Source: Beroe ovata (Eukaryota > Ctenophora > Nuda > Beroida > Beroidae). Taken from it: 64,000 nt of DNA. The stretch is taken from positions 43,480 through 107,479 of the forward strand of contig CAMPET010000004.1 in NCBI GenBank assembly GCA_946803715.1. Reading direction: 5' to 3'. The first letter of the stretch is position 1. Every line of letters begins with the position of its first letter. The translations under genes and the position numbers were made by a program. This document shows positions 27,863 to 44,500 of the stretch, piece by piece. The notes beneath the pieces were generated by a model. The model was not told where the DNA came from, ran no database searches, and worked only from the letters and a program-made list of their open reading frames with translations.

Positions 27863-28712
27863 AGAGATTGGCGATGTTGGTCCAAGTCACACACCCTACT
27901 ATACACAGAAAACTCACATGCGCCGATTTCTCGACTGAAAGTGACACTCCTCCTGACCTATTATTGAGGAACTTTTACCACAGCACGAACTGTTCCTATG
28001 TTGTTTGAAATTGCAAGCTGGAATGTGAAAGAAGCGTATGTACTGGGTAGCGAAATTGGTGCGTTTTGATGCGAGCTTATTCATCATGAACTTATTCTAT
28101 CTTTTAATTTTGAAGCTTATTTAAATCTGTCATTGATGAATCCGCAAGGTTAATACTGTTTCTCCCCATTCACAGTTTTCTAATGCAGTTACATTTGCAT
28201 TTCCCATTATTCACATGCCCAAGATGTCCACCCAGATAGAAATGCCATTTATTTTCCGTATACTCAAAAGTGTGATCTCTCTTTGACAGCCATATTCTCA
28301 ATATATGAATCCAAAGTGGCAAAGCGGTCAAATAAATACCTGCTGTCACAGGATAGAAGACTACCGCGGGAATGTCTCTCAGAGCGTTAAAGCGGCGTGC
28401 ACGTTCTTGCAGAATCACGTGCGCGCGATCTTTCCCGCTCAGATACTTATCATTGTCGCCGCGCGCTCCGCATACGTCGTAGGAATTCTGGTACATTTTG
28501 GCTTTATCGGACAACAAAATCCCACTGGATTGCCGTTATCAGTTATGAAGATAATCCATATCACAGGAATTGAACAAATCACTGAAGATAGGAACTTTGA
28601 TCTAGAAAATGATCATTGGACTCAAAACTGCTATTATCCATTTCTCTGCACCGCAGGGTCTGTAAGCAAAGTTCTCATATAGGTATTTCTCTCATTTCTA
28701 CCAAGAGTCTTT
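27863..28712. other. convergent intergenic spacer
   Basis: This lies between the stop codons of the hnRNP H-like gene and leftward POLA1. Open frames occur on both strands at 28170-28682, but none has a family match, and they overlap each other. They are probably chance. Confidence 0.5.
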
Positions 28713-31700
28713 TCATGCCCCTATAGTGGCAAACAGTTTCGTCAAGCTGATTTGATGATAAGCGTTCTTATCAAGGAGTCCTTTGAGAGTGTTGTACGGT
28801 TGTTCTAGGATCTTCTCCAAGAATTGGACTTTGTCGAGGTGTTGCGATTGTTTAGGGAACTTGGAGACAAAACTCCTGGAAAAATAGACTCGAGTTAGCC
28901 ATAGACATTTGTGAAATATTTGGATTCATTTCAAGTGGTCAGTAGCGATTAGGTTGGACCTACTTGTAATCGACAAGGGAGAGGAAGTATGATAACTGAT
29001 TGGTGAGCATTGCTTCTGTTACCACGAACCTTACTGTGCCCCTACGGATAGTAATTAGTAAAAACGTTAATTAGTAGACGTTAATTAGTAGACGGTAATT
29101 AGTAAACGGTAATTAGTAAAAACGAACATGAAACACAAAGTACAAACATGACCGAATAGAAATGAATTATCAAATGCAACAATCAATCAAGTTATTATCG
29201 AGAGAAACACACTTGAAACATTGGTTGCAGCGGGATGTGAGCGGTGCGGAGCGTGAGGTGTAGGAGCACGCCATATCATCACACCGCACCACGCCACTGT
29301 AGTACTTCTGTATGCAGCTAAGGGTGCGAGGATCAGCAATAGAGATTAGAGGATAAGGGATGTATAAATTTCGTGATAATACGTTCGTTGCCACGCCCTT
29401 GTGTTGTCTGCCCATGAATGGGAATTGGTAAAAAGTTCCATCTTACAATGCAATCTAACAGTGGAATAAAAGTATAGAATGAAAAAACACTTCAGTTCTA
29501 CTCACAATCGGGCAGCTAAGAGAATCTTATTGGCAAGGTAGGAGGGAGTGAGGGATTTGGAGCAACTGTCACACTGTATCCCAGGTTTAGGTGGTGTCAC
29601 AGTCATGTCACACAGAGTCGTGATGGACAGGGTGGTGTCACAGTGCTGACATGGGACAGATAGCGGGATACACTCCTTGTACCTTTCCTGCGAAAATTAG
29701 CCGGAGATTATCGATTCACCAGCACTGAACATGCTTAAACGATAGACAGTATCCGCTTCAAATTTTGCTCCTTATTATGAGCTTGTGTGGAATAGCAATT
29801 TGCAATTGATTTTGACCTGGGGAAAAAGACTCCCAAAGTTTCTAACCTGTTCATCGGACACAAATGCCGGTGTCATGTTGCTTTCCTCGGCTGCCTGTGA
29901 CCGTCTATAACTAGTGGGATCCAGCCCTAAACACTCTGCTATGAGGGCACCGTCAGTACCCTCAATGGGACTGCACAGTCTCGATACCACAGGGTGTATT
30001 TGTGACGATAGGTAGTAGTGCTTGTCTATCTTCAACTCATCTGAGAGATTGTGGTGGTGTCATTAACCCATGGGAAAGGATTCTGTTAATCAGATTCAAT
30101 TCAATCACATTCGATTCAATTAATCCCAATTCGATTCCATTCAATTCAATTCAATTCAATTGGGATCATTCCATCATCGATTGGTAGCTAAATATGAACA
30201 CAGTTCTAAATGCGATACTATATACTATGATGACACTATGCAGGTATGGGACAATTGAGCATGACGTACATCACGGAGAAACAGATTCACTCCTCACTTT
30301 ATACCTGGTTTCTCTGTAATCTCTGAAGGGTGGTAAGCCCGCTGGGTTGGTGCTGTCGAGGTACCATCTTCACAGATCACGTATTCAATGACGTCACCCG
30401 ATACCACCCTCTTGCCTTGGGATATCAACCGGAGGGCAACCTGAGAGAGAGAGCTTTGAAATACGTCATCGGGAGGATAAGTTAATGTATGAAGAAATTC
30501 CTGCTCAGATAATGATTGAACCGATTTTTCCGAAACAATAACGTCAAAACAGGGAGATACTTCAAAACAAAGGGATACCTGGACATGAGGTTGAGACTTC
30601 TTGTCAGGATAGTCAGCAGGAGCCTTTGTGAGACTCTTATTGATGACGTGTTTCTGCAGTGGAATCTTGTTATCTGCAACTTCCTTGCCCAGATCTGAGG
30701 AAATGAGTTATGGTGAGCTGCAGTAAACTTGAAGTCATGGGCCCTCAATGCTTCAATGGGATGAGATTTCGCCATAATTAGAAGAAATGAAAACTGTGTT
30801 TCCACCCGTCAAATAGGAGTGTATTTCCTCAAGAACTGTGTCTCTTTTCTTGTTGGATAAGATGCAATCGAGGACGAAGTTCCCAGCGTCTTTCGCCAGA
30901 TCACACCAATCACGCCGCACTATGTCCAGACCTAATCGGATACAATAATGAGAGATGATGTTAAAAAACGAAATGACCAAAATCTTCGGGTAATCTGTCA
31001 TCCTTGAATGGAGCCATAAGCAAACCTTTCAATTCCCGTTCCTCACGAAACTGACCATCCGATTGAACTTGAAGTGAAATAGCAGCATACTTCTTCTTCT
31101 TCAACAACAACATCGACTTGAAGACACCGTCAATATCAATCTCCAGTAGTCTGTACATCTTGTTAACCTCTGCTTTTACTTTCCTACCCAACTGCATGAC
31201 CTCCTGTATCTCGGTGGAGTGTGTGTTGATCATGATGGAATCTGTATCTCCATACACAACCTCCAACCTCATAGTACTTTCGACCAGCTCTTTAGCAGCA
31301 AGTAAAGCTTCACGACCCTTGGAGGTGACAAGAGCAGCGAGAGCCTTTGCGTAGAACCGTGAGTTACTGAAACCCAGACACCCATACATTGAGTTTGCTG
31401 TGAGTTTCAGAGCTTTTTGTCGGATGTCGTACTGCAGATATCTATCTGATCCAGGGAGTTCCTTCTTCAAGATGTTCTTCACATCTTTACGTCTCTCGAC
31501 CAATTTCTTAATCTCAACTGGCAAGATTCCAGGCTCTAGATCAGAGCCCGGTACATCAGCAATGCCCTCAGTGTTAACAGTTGACGTGTCGACAGTGGTA
31601 AAGCAGACGTTATATTCCTGTATGATTGACGGATACAGACTGTTGAAGTCGAGTAATAAGATGAACGTATCGTAGAAACCCTTCTTTGGTTCCAACACCA

Positions 31701-34700
31701 AACCTCCAGAATACGTATCCTTCTTCTTATCGGTAGTTTCATCCTCCTCCTGAGCTTTCATCTTGGCAGACTTTTTATCGGGCACAATGAAGTCCTGGTC
31801 ATAAAATGCATGCAACAACAGATACTCATTCCTCTCAGCCCGGCCTCCCAGCAGTGTCCTTTGCCAAACATTACCACAGAGTTTCGTTATCTGGTGACTC
31901 AGCGGTAGTGCCATGAGATCAAACATGATCCTTAGATTGAAGTTCGCATCATTCAGAGTGTGATGGATGGCACTCAGCAGGTTTTGGGAGGTATCAAACA
32001 TCCTAGATGACTGCTCAGGACCGAATTCTTGTCGTGATTCGTGGAGAATTATCTTGACGAATTCATCCAAATCGTACTTCCGGAGTCTGATAAGCTCCTT
32101 ACAGGAGATTTTGGTGTCAGCCACCAGTCGGCCGGCCATGACACCTACACCAACAAGACCGGTTGAACCATATGCTTTTGGGAGGGAAGTTCGCTTTATT
32201 CGAGATATTCTAGACCAATGAGGAACTTTAACAGCCACCAGGCGATGAAGAAGAACGTCCATGTCGAATGTGATGTCGTATCCCACCACTATATCTGGAT
32301 CAATCTTCTGTAGCCGAGCAATGAACCATCCCAGCATGGATCGCTCTGATTTGAATATCTCAATGTTTGTGGGAGTTTTCTTGACCTTCTCCTCAAAATC
32401 GTAAGGGAAGACTTGGTTGTTCGAAATCGTTATTGCGGCCAGATGTTGATTATAGTGTGGATTAGGTGCAGCTTTATCTACAGAGAATTTACTCTGAACC
32501 AAGGCTCCAATGGAAATAATCTCGTTGGTATTTGATTTGGGGTTGAGGAGAGTTTTGAAGCTCAAAGACACACAACAGAGAGGTGGAGGGGGAATCTCTT
32601 CTCGCCAGAGTTGGAGATCAGACATTTTCTCCACAACAACTTCATAAGTAGCCCACGTGCTTTGCTGTCGAGGAGTGGTGCAATTCTTGGCAAAAATCCA
32701 CGACGGTCCCTTCAGTTTGTTTTGCAGAATCAGATTCTCCTGCGCGGTTTGAGTAGTTCCGAATATCCGGGAAAATGTCTTACCTTCCAGGTTGAATGGA
32801 AGAGCAGGGAACTCTGATGAATACCTAACCTCCAGGTACTCACTGGAAAATGGAACGTTGAGATTTTTAACATTCCAAGTGAACTTTTTCGCAGTTGGTT
32901 TAGATTGAAACTTTTGAATTTTGAATTTGGGTGCAACGACGTCATTAAACTCATTGTAAACGTCAAGCATCTTGATAACCTCCCCGGTTTCAGAATGTGT
33001 GTCTCTTGGTAAGATGAAAATGGTTCTGGGAATGTTCTTCACAGTAATGCAAGCACTGGTGTACTTTCCTAGTGTGACCTCGACCTTGCCAAACAGCTGC
33101 ACTGTTCCCGGACTGTTCCATGCATTCTCATAGGCATCAAAGTAAAACATCTTGAACACCTCCTGATCTTCCAGCTTCTCCATAGGGCATGTACCTTTAT
33201 CAAACACATCTGCTACAGCCTTCGGTTCGTCCACAAAAGTGGGTTGAGTCCAGGTAACGGGTACAGATTCGGTTTTTATTGGCTCTGGCTCCGTTTTAAT
33301 TACCGGGGCTATTTGGGGTTTCGCATCTATCTCTTGGAGGACTGAATCATCAATATCATCCATAGGCATATCCATGGAGTCCTCACTCATAACAGTGACG
33401 GGTTCTTCTTTGAAGAGTATTGGAAAAGGATCCTCAATTTTGATTTCAACTCGACTTTCTTCAGTGATGCTCGGAGATTGAGCAGACTTTTTCTGCATTA
33501 TCCTGGGAAAAGTTCGAGAAATAAGTTTAACAATTAATTTTTCGAGCCAAATCCCAACAGAAGGAGCTGTATTTAGGTTTCAATCTCACTTTGTGGGGGC
33601 AGGTCTAATGGCGGCTTTCTGAGAAGCCAAGGAAGAAGAAGGGGTCGGAGCAGGACGTGACTGTGAAATTCTGACATTTGTCCTAGACGATTCTGGGGTA
33701 GAGACAGTGGATATGTTCGGCTTGTCCAAAGTGGTAAGAAGCTCGTCCAGCAAGGCATCCGATCCTGTAAAAACGTTAACAATATGTGAGAACTATCTAC
33801 TCTTGTTCAAGTTAGAGATCTTTACATCGTTATGATCAGAATTCTGATCACATTTGTAATAATACTGACCCAGAGTTTTCGTTTCACTTTGAGACTTGCC
33901 CTTGTTCTTCATCAGGAATTGTGTGATTCCGCCATTTTGAGGGGCCTTGACGTTGTTGGGCTTCTTTTTCTTTCTACTCCTCCCGGGATCTGACACTCCT
34001 TCTGACCAGTCCTCCTGTTCCTCATCGAATATCTCACGACCTGGAACAGCATCATTTAATTACTATACCGGAGAGTATGAAACTTCATAGAGAGAGATAA
34101 ATATAAGCTTAAAAAGTTATAAGGAAGGGAGACGTATTTCAGAACTTTAGGAAAAAGGGGCAAATTCATAAACTCGTCGGTAAACTGAGGAAATTTCATC
34201 ACCATCACTAACCCGTATCATCGTAACCACTACCCTTGATATTACCAACCACCCAATTATCCTCTATACGGGAGTTGACAATATCCGCATACTGGTCTTC
34301 CGTGACATAGTCGTACACTGCTTCCTCGTCCTGTTTCAAAACAGAGTAACTATAACAGAGTAGGGACCAAAATTTGGAGAGGGATTATTTTTAAGAGTCG
34401 CATAGTAAATTAGAATTTGAAGAAAATTTCTGATATTCCTGTGATTGCGAACTCAGACAATTGAAACAACTCTCCAACGACTAACCACTGTTACAGAGGA
34501 ATACCAGAAATTTCCTCTAAATTCTAAGAGTAGGGACTTACGAAGTAAAAACTTACAGAGTATAATCTAACCGAGTAACAACTAACAGAATAACAACGCA
34601 CAGAGTACCTAACATCTAAAGTGCACGTCTGAACTGATGATTTGGCACCAAAATGAGTCAGCATCAAGACTCCAGATTCAGTACAAACCTTGATGTGGTC

Positions 34701-34808
34701 AAAGGCTTTAGCTGATCCACTCCGAGCTTGTTTCAGCTGTTCTATAGCGGAGAGGTTAACACCTCTCTTTTTCCGTTCCCTCTTGGAATAGTCACGTGAC
34801 TCAGCCAT
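28713..34808 (-). CDS. POLA1: DNA polymerase alpha catalytic subunit, 13 exons
   Basis: Exons (minus): 34689-34808, 34213-34330, 33870-34040, 33590-33764, 31026-33502, 30806-30931, 30579-30694, 30305-30440, 29847-30040, 29506-29687, 29213-29317, 28964-29041 and 28713-28875; about 1386 residues (human 1462). The large exon 5 holds the exonuclease-like and palm regions: [14 protein letters not shown] (motif A), [13 protein letters not shown] (motif B) and YGDTDSIM (motif C). Exons 10-12 encode the two C-terminal cysteine zinc modules (CQHC ... QCDSC; RCDDMAC ... RCNQC) that contact the B subunit and primase. The enzyme extends RNA primers at replication origins and lagging strands. All phases agree. 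The ATG lies three bases after a strong acceptor (cttcactgtttag). Confidence 0.95.
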
Positions 34809-35405
34809 TCACTAAACAGTGAAGAGGTCAGATGATCTGATTGTGAAACATATGATGATTTTGGTTTCGTTTTATCATCCAGCTTTCTCAGCTTATTTTC
34901 TCATAACTCAGGTGAATCAAAACTCTGGACTATTGAAAAATAGCATCAAAATTAGAAATACAATAATGAAGGATGTTATGGAATTCAACTAAAAACGGTT
35001 ATATTTAAACTGTCTGGTCACGGCTCGCGTTTTATCTTTCAACCTATTGGTACAGGAACATTCGTAACGAAATGATAATGATAATTGATAAATAGCAATT
35101 ATTTTTTAACGGACAGGACCTTGGATAGGACTATCAATGATAGTAAAATCAGAGTCAGTTTGGTAACTTGAGTTTGGCTTATAATGGGTCACGATGTCAG
35201 AGTTAAATTAAAAACAAACAAATGAGTAAGTAATAAATTAAAAAAATATATGTAATAGAATAAAGTAAATCGAGTAAACGGAATTTATAGAAGTTGACAA
35301 GAGATATTGTTTGATTCATTTGTTCGAATTCAAAACAAACTTTTGATGACTGTACTCCAATTACCAATACATTATCAATTTGCATTCAAACTACTTTTGA
35401 TAACC
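34809..35405. other. spacer between HELLS and POLA1
   Basis: An AT-rich stretch of about 600 bases between two leftward genes. It would hold the 3'UTR of HELLS and the start signals of POLA1. No further gene is seen. Confidence 0.5.
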
Positions 35406-38842
<3,437 letters not shown>

Positions 38843-38891
38843 TCAACCTAAGTGCTTTTGGACTCTTAAATAACTATATAGCCGAGAATAC

Positions 38892-39320
38892 GTCATGAAA
38901 TTATATATTCTGAAAGACAGTGTCAGACAACAGTGTATACACTATACAACTGAAGTAATGAATCCAAGTAAATTAGTTGATACAACTGAATTGATTGATT
39001 AGATTGATGTCTCAAAAGAATCTTTCTCTCTTTTTTGAAACATATTTTTTCGTGAAGTATGTTCAACTGAATTAACTGCAGCAGATAAACCATATTTGAA
39101 GTATCAACATTAACTGCATGGACACCCACTGACATGTCCCAACCAGCCAGGCTGCTTCTCGCGCGCGAGAAACAGAGGTCAGATATGAGATATAACTTTT
39201 GATCTTATCAATGCTGGATGTTATCTGTCCATTGTTCTCGCGCTGGGTTGTTTCAATCGCGTCGATCGATGATAGACCTTGTCGAGAATTTCGTTTTGCG
39301 CGCGGCGCAAACTTTTTCTC
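38892..39320. repeat. segmental direct repeat, copy 1
   Basis: This begins near gacagtgtcagacaacagtg and continues through aagaatctttctctctttttt, the cagccaggctgcttctcgcg junction and the gtcgagaatttcgttttgcg core. It is nearly identical, apart from small indels, to 39670-40090, about 0.78 kb downstream. Confidence 0.85.
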
Positions 39321-40830
39321 AGCTCAGACGCAAAAATTGCGGCTTGCATCAGCGCGGCTTAGCATCGCGCCATCGGGTCACCAGACAAGTGCAAGCGCGG
39401 CGCTGGGTGACTCCGCGCATGTAGATTTTTCCTACCGTCGGCGCGCGCGCATTCGCGCGCAATTGTCATTCCGCTCGTGCAACTTTAGCTTTGCCAGGGA
39501 TAAAATCCCGCCAGCAAGGGTAGGGTGAAATCCTACTCCGCGTGATCGTGATAGTTTTGCCGGATGTTCTTATATCATTATCTGTCCNTACTCTTAGAAC
39601 AGTACATACTAGTCAAAATTATTCAACTTATTTACAGAGATAAAGTACAGTTTAATGACTTGCCAAGGTCAGAGAATACTTCATGAAATGGTATATTCAG
39701 AACGACAGTGTCAGACAACAGTGTATACAACTGAATCAATTGCAGCATTTAATACAACTCAATAATTGAAACTGAAGTAATGAATCCAAGTAAATTAGTT
39801 AAAACAACTGAATTGATTGATTAGATTGATGTCTCAAAAGAATCTTTCTCTCTTTTTTGAAACATATTTTTTTTCGTGAAGTATGAAGTATGTACAACTG
39901 AATTAATTGCAGCAGATAAACCATATATGAGGTATCAACATTTACTTCATTGACACCCACTGACATGACCCAACCACTGACCAACCAGCCAGGCTGCTTC
40001 TCGCGCGCGAGTCGCGTCGATCGATGATAGACCTTGTCGAGAATTTTGTTTTGCGCGCGGCGCAAACTTATTCTCAGCTCAGACGCAAAAATCGCGGCTT
40101 GCATGTGCACACGTTGCGCGCCCCTGTTCTACTCAGTGAACTGAAAAGTCGTAGAAACCACGGAGACGCGCAGCGCGCGCGGAGTATTTGGGTCACGCAG
40201 CGCGGGAACAGGCTTGCATCAGCGGTTTAGCATCGCGTCATCAGACAATTGTCGATCGATGCAATAGGCCCTGTCGAGAATTTCGTTTTGCGCGCGCGGC
40301 GCAAACGTTTGCTGACGCGACGCCGCGCCACGCAAGCCGCTTCGCGGCGTGCGCTGGAAGGTTTTTCCCACCGTCGGCGCCGCGCATTCGCCATTCCGCT
40401 TAGCTCTAGCTCTTGTAGTTGTCACTTTAATTTGCTAGGGATAAAATCCCGCCAGCAAGGGTAGGGTGAAAACTGAAAATGAAATCTTGGCTGTCGATGA
40501 TAGCCCCTGTCGAGAATTTCATTGCGCGCGCGCCGCAAGTTATTCTCAGACAGAGAATAACTTGCTTCGCGGCTCACGTCAGCTGGGCCTAGCATCGCCA
40601 GGCAAATGAAATCCTATAACAAGTACAAATAAATTTAACTTCAGATCAATACCATACTTGTCGATCGATGATAGACCCTGTCGAGAATTTCGTTTTGCGC
40701 GCGCGCGGCTCAAACTTATTCTCAGACAGAATCTCAGACAGAATCTCAGACAGCGGCTTGCTGACGCAAGCCGCTTAGCCGCTTCGCGGCTTGCATCAGC
40801 GGTCTAGCATCGCCAGACAATACCATACGA
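39260..40830. repeat. cluster of dispersed GCG-rich repeats
   Basis: The unit gatcgatgatagacc-ytgtcgagaatttcg followed by gcgcgcggcgcaaac recurs at about 39263, 40018, 40252, 40495 and 40663. A second module, gggataaaatcccgccagca followed by agggtaggg, occurs at 39498-39525 and 40438-40466. The lengths between modules vary, so copies are truncated or rearranged. Confidence 0.85.
39670..40090. repeat. segmental direct repeat, copy 2
   Basis: Second copy of the 38892-39320 duplication. It has an internal insertion of about 40 bases near 39730 and small differences elsewhere. Confidence 0.85.
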
Positions 40831-41320
40831 CCATAGAGTATCACCATCAGTAAAATAAATGGCGCGCAACGATTACTATACCGATACTGGATACGTAATG
40901 TTACGTATGCACAAGTTTCCACTCGTACTAAATTCATCGCCCTAATTTTTGAAAGTTCTTATTTTTGTCTCTTTTTCGGTAAAACTAAAACAGACATGAA
41001 TCGACGTATCTATAGGCGCTGACTCCGAACCACCCCATGTGATGTAGGGTAGAATTAGAAATGCTTCCCTAGCGAGTTATGGGCGAAAAACTGTGAACTG
41101 ATTTGGTCACGTGACCAGACATTTTTCCACTAAATCGCGTTTTACTTTTAAACCCTCGGGTTCCGGTTAGGATTTGGGTCAGGGTACGGAAGTATCTTGT
41201 GGGTAAGTGCGAGGGTTTACAGTTAAGGATGGGTCAGGAAACCGAAAAAACATAAGTCACGTAATACTGATAAAATTAGGGCGATGGATTTAGTAAGAGC
41301 CACAATGCACGAGTTTCACT

Positions 41321-41416
41321 AAAATTCCTTGTCAGATTTTATCTGATCTCTGTAAAGTTAAACTGTTCCTTGGTTTTATTTCTTGGAGGTCAGATAAAAT
41401 CTGACAATAAAATTCC
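41321..41416. mobile_element. possible MITE with 17-bp terminal inverted repeats
   Basis: The arm tgtcagattttatctga (330-346) pairs perfectly with tcagataaaatctgaca (390-406). The element is flanked by the direct repeat aaaattcc at 321-328 and 409-416, as a target-site duplication would be. No coding capacity. It is a small non-autonomous element candidate from one copy only. Confidence 0.45.
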
Positions 41417-41579
41417 CATTTAAATTTAACTAGATTTGGTGAATTTGATCTTGATAACCATTCTCTATCGATGAGAAGTCCCCTCGTTTGTCTTCGCGAC
41501 TCGCGTCAGCTGGGCCTGGCAGTGGCATCGCTTAAAAGTTTCACGCTAGTTTTACGCTAGGCATTAGTCATACTCATAG

Positions 41580-44500
41580 TCATACGCCAGCAATGGAAAG
41601 AAGTTCCATAAATCTTGTCGTCACATCAGCCGAATGGTTCTCTGAGACAAGCTCATTCACACTCGAAATAACGCGATGATTGATCCGCGATTTCGTTACG
41701 TGAGCTGGCAGGATATTCAGACACTGTCGAGTAACTTCGTCAAGGGTAGGTTCAAGATGAGGCGTGATAAGCGGGGCATCGGTCAGCTGATTGAGCTTAT
41801 GTCGTATCTTTGAAAGCAATTTCTTCGAAATGAGGAAACCTAACACAAATGAGGATAACTGACAGCACAAACACTGCGTCAGAAAATAAATTTTAATGTC
41901 TTACGTGACGTCAAATTCAAAATAATAGGTAATTAAAATTTGTCACAGTCTTACTCGTATTAAAGTCTTACTCGTATTAAAGGAAACTTATTCTTATAAC
42001 AAACCTGTTTCTCGAGACGAAAAGAAAGCCAGTAAAAGTCTCCAGCTCTGGACAGTCCAGGTATCTAAGACACTGTGTTGGAGAGTAGCATACTGGCCAG
42101 TGTAGTAGGGCAGATACTGGAACCTCTCCTCTACCAAACATGATAGGAGACGGTCACGGCAGAACTGCAGTGAGTCATGTGACCCACGCTGGGCCGAGGC
42201 ACAGAACATGTCCGCGTACAGGAGAATCTTCTCGTCCCGGGAAAATGTTCCTATAGTATCGAGCAGTGAGGTGGAGTATCTATCGCCAAATGTACGGCCG
42301 AGCAGGTTTATCTTCCCCTGGGGGTCGTCCCGATATTCGAGGTATCCCGTCCTTTTCTTCACATAGATAAACCCCTTCCTCAGCGATTCCACGTCCCGGA
42401 CAACAGCTGTCCAGTACCGCTCACCGATAACGGCAAACTGTTTGATCGTGTGAAACTCGGGCAACATGACAGGCGTGAAGACAGTTCTCGACACGTCATG
42501 TGGTGTGTTGTCACCTGATACACAATCCGCTGTCGTTGTTATGGTAACCGGCACGTTACACGGCTTGTTGGTATCTTCATCGATTGTAACCAATAACCTT
42601 GGGGAAGGAGGAGCGATGAAATCAAAAGGGGATTGTTATAAATTAATTCAAGTTGTAGAAACCAAAATTCAAGTGAGACGTGACGCACCGTGGCTCAGCT
42701 GCAATGACCCAGAGGTGTCTGAATGCCTGTAGATGGTAAGTGTTATCGTCCTGACACGTTTGGAATATGGGATAGAAACTGAGAAAGAGGGCTGCAACAG
42801 AGAGATTGTCTCGTTTCAAACTGTACCTGAGCAGGATGATATAAATTGATGTGGTCATTTTTTTAAACAATCAGCTACAAGCTAAAAAACGGAATAAAGA
42901 AATTGCCATTCATTTCTCGGCATGGAAATTGTCATGAAGGAACTGAAAGTCTCTCTCTTTCTCTTAAAGATAACCACTTACTTGCCACCACCTAAGAAGA
43001 GAAGACCGAGAGACATGTGAATGGCAATGTGACATCCGTACGTGACGAAATTGTGTCCGTAAGTGTTCACTGGAACTATCCGTTTTCGCAGTTTCCTGAT
43101 GATCCTCATAACCTCTAGATTCCCTAGGTATGACGTCATATATCATCACGTGCGACAGTACAGAAATGAGACAGAAGTTGTCATGGAAAACTGCACGAAC
43201 AACTGCAATAGAAAACTGCACGTGCGATAGAAACACTGCACGTGTTGTTTTTCCCACCTGTTCCAGCCATGACAATGGAAACTGAGACCACGAGACAGAC
43301 AAGACACATCTCGGTCAGATCTTTAGAGAATCCAGGGAAATCTTTGGGGTGCAGACTGATGTAATGGATTCTCTTCAAGTAGAACATGATGGTTTTGAAA
43401 GCTGCGTTGTTCGCTGTACCTGCGAATCTTAGCGCCATCGCAAAACATCCGCCTGAGATATCATTTATCTATTATTATCTATAACGAATCACTCAATGGA
43501 TCAATCAATTATTCCGTTAATTAGTTGAGCACAATGATCATTGATCAATGATAAACCTAAACAACATGCTCTCACCTGCTAAGATGGTCAGAGTACAGGG
43601 GAACGCCGTGTCAGGGTCTACTGACATAGTGACACTAGCAGTATCCTCCACAACACCAGTCACCACCTCCAGACAGTCGAGTAAAACCTGGTCATGGGTC
43701 ATAAGTGGGTGTGACAAGGGCGTGGTCTTTAGTCCTTCATCAATAACTGGTAGCGCTAACCGCGCCTTTGCTAACAACTGGACCTTACTGATAAAATATG
43801 ATTTGGCCCAGTGGGTTACCTCGGGCACTTGGCAGTTGATCCAGTCCACAGTAGGGACGACATGCTCCCACAGAATGAGACCATAGCACGCAGATCTGAG
43901 AAGGAGGATATCCGGTCTCACTCCCTCCAGGAGGTATTCTGTGTGCGGAGCAGCCAGGGTTCGGGCTATGTTCTTGTTTCCTGTGTGGAGTACTGCGTTC
44001 CCACACACATTTGGAACAAATCTGATATCCATCTTTCAGACTATCGAATCTTTCACAGTGATGACAATGATTGCGTGGGAATTCCGAGCTCAATTAACTG
44101 CGGCTTCATAATAACCTGTTTTGAGGAATGTTAGACCCAGGGCCACGATAGCACCAATAGAACTGACACTGGTATTGATCATGCTCCCCTCCCAGATCCT
44201 AAAACTAGGTGGAACTAGGGGAGAGTGCTGTCTCTTCTTCCCTCCGTTAATGTATTTGTACAGTCTGAAATCAATAGACATTAATCGTGGGTATACTTTT
44301 CTATGCACGAATGAGTACTGAGAATGGACAATGCGTAGTATCTCATATCTCTCCTGAGGGACAACCACGCACCTGTCAGTGACTTTGAGGTCATCTAACC
44401 CTGGCAGAGACTCATTACCCATCCCAAGGAGTATTAGTCCGAGACTGAATCCACACGCTAGTGAATACCCCTCCCTATCTTCACAGTTATCCATCTCGGG

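Larger units (their letters stand above)
38843..41579. other. 2.7-kb repeat-rich spacer between ANAPC1 and HELLS
   Basis: This holds two copies of a segmental duplication, several copies of the GCG-rich dispersed repeat, one N at 39588, and a possible MITE near 41.33 kb. Many frames exist here only because the sequence is GC-rich and repetitive; none is supported. Confidence 0.7.

Noticed and set aside
28170-28682. Overlapping open frames of 115 and 125 codons on both strands
   Set aside because: They overlap each other, match no family, have no splice signals, and lie between two convergent genes.
30441-30578. U12-type intron in POLA1 (donor gtatccctttg)
   Set aside because: The donor has an extra C against the U12 consensus, and the 3' end has a long pyrimidine tract with the only TTAAC about 45 bases away, so a normal U2-type intron is more likely.
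39199-40464. Several arginine/serine-rich frames
   Set aside because: They are products of repeated GCG-rich DNA with different frames in each copy; no conserved peptide.
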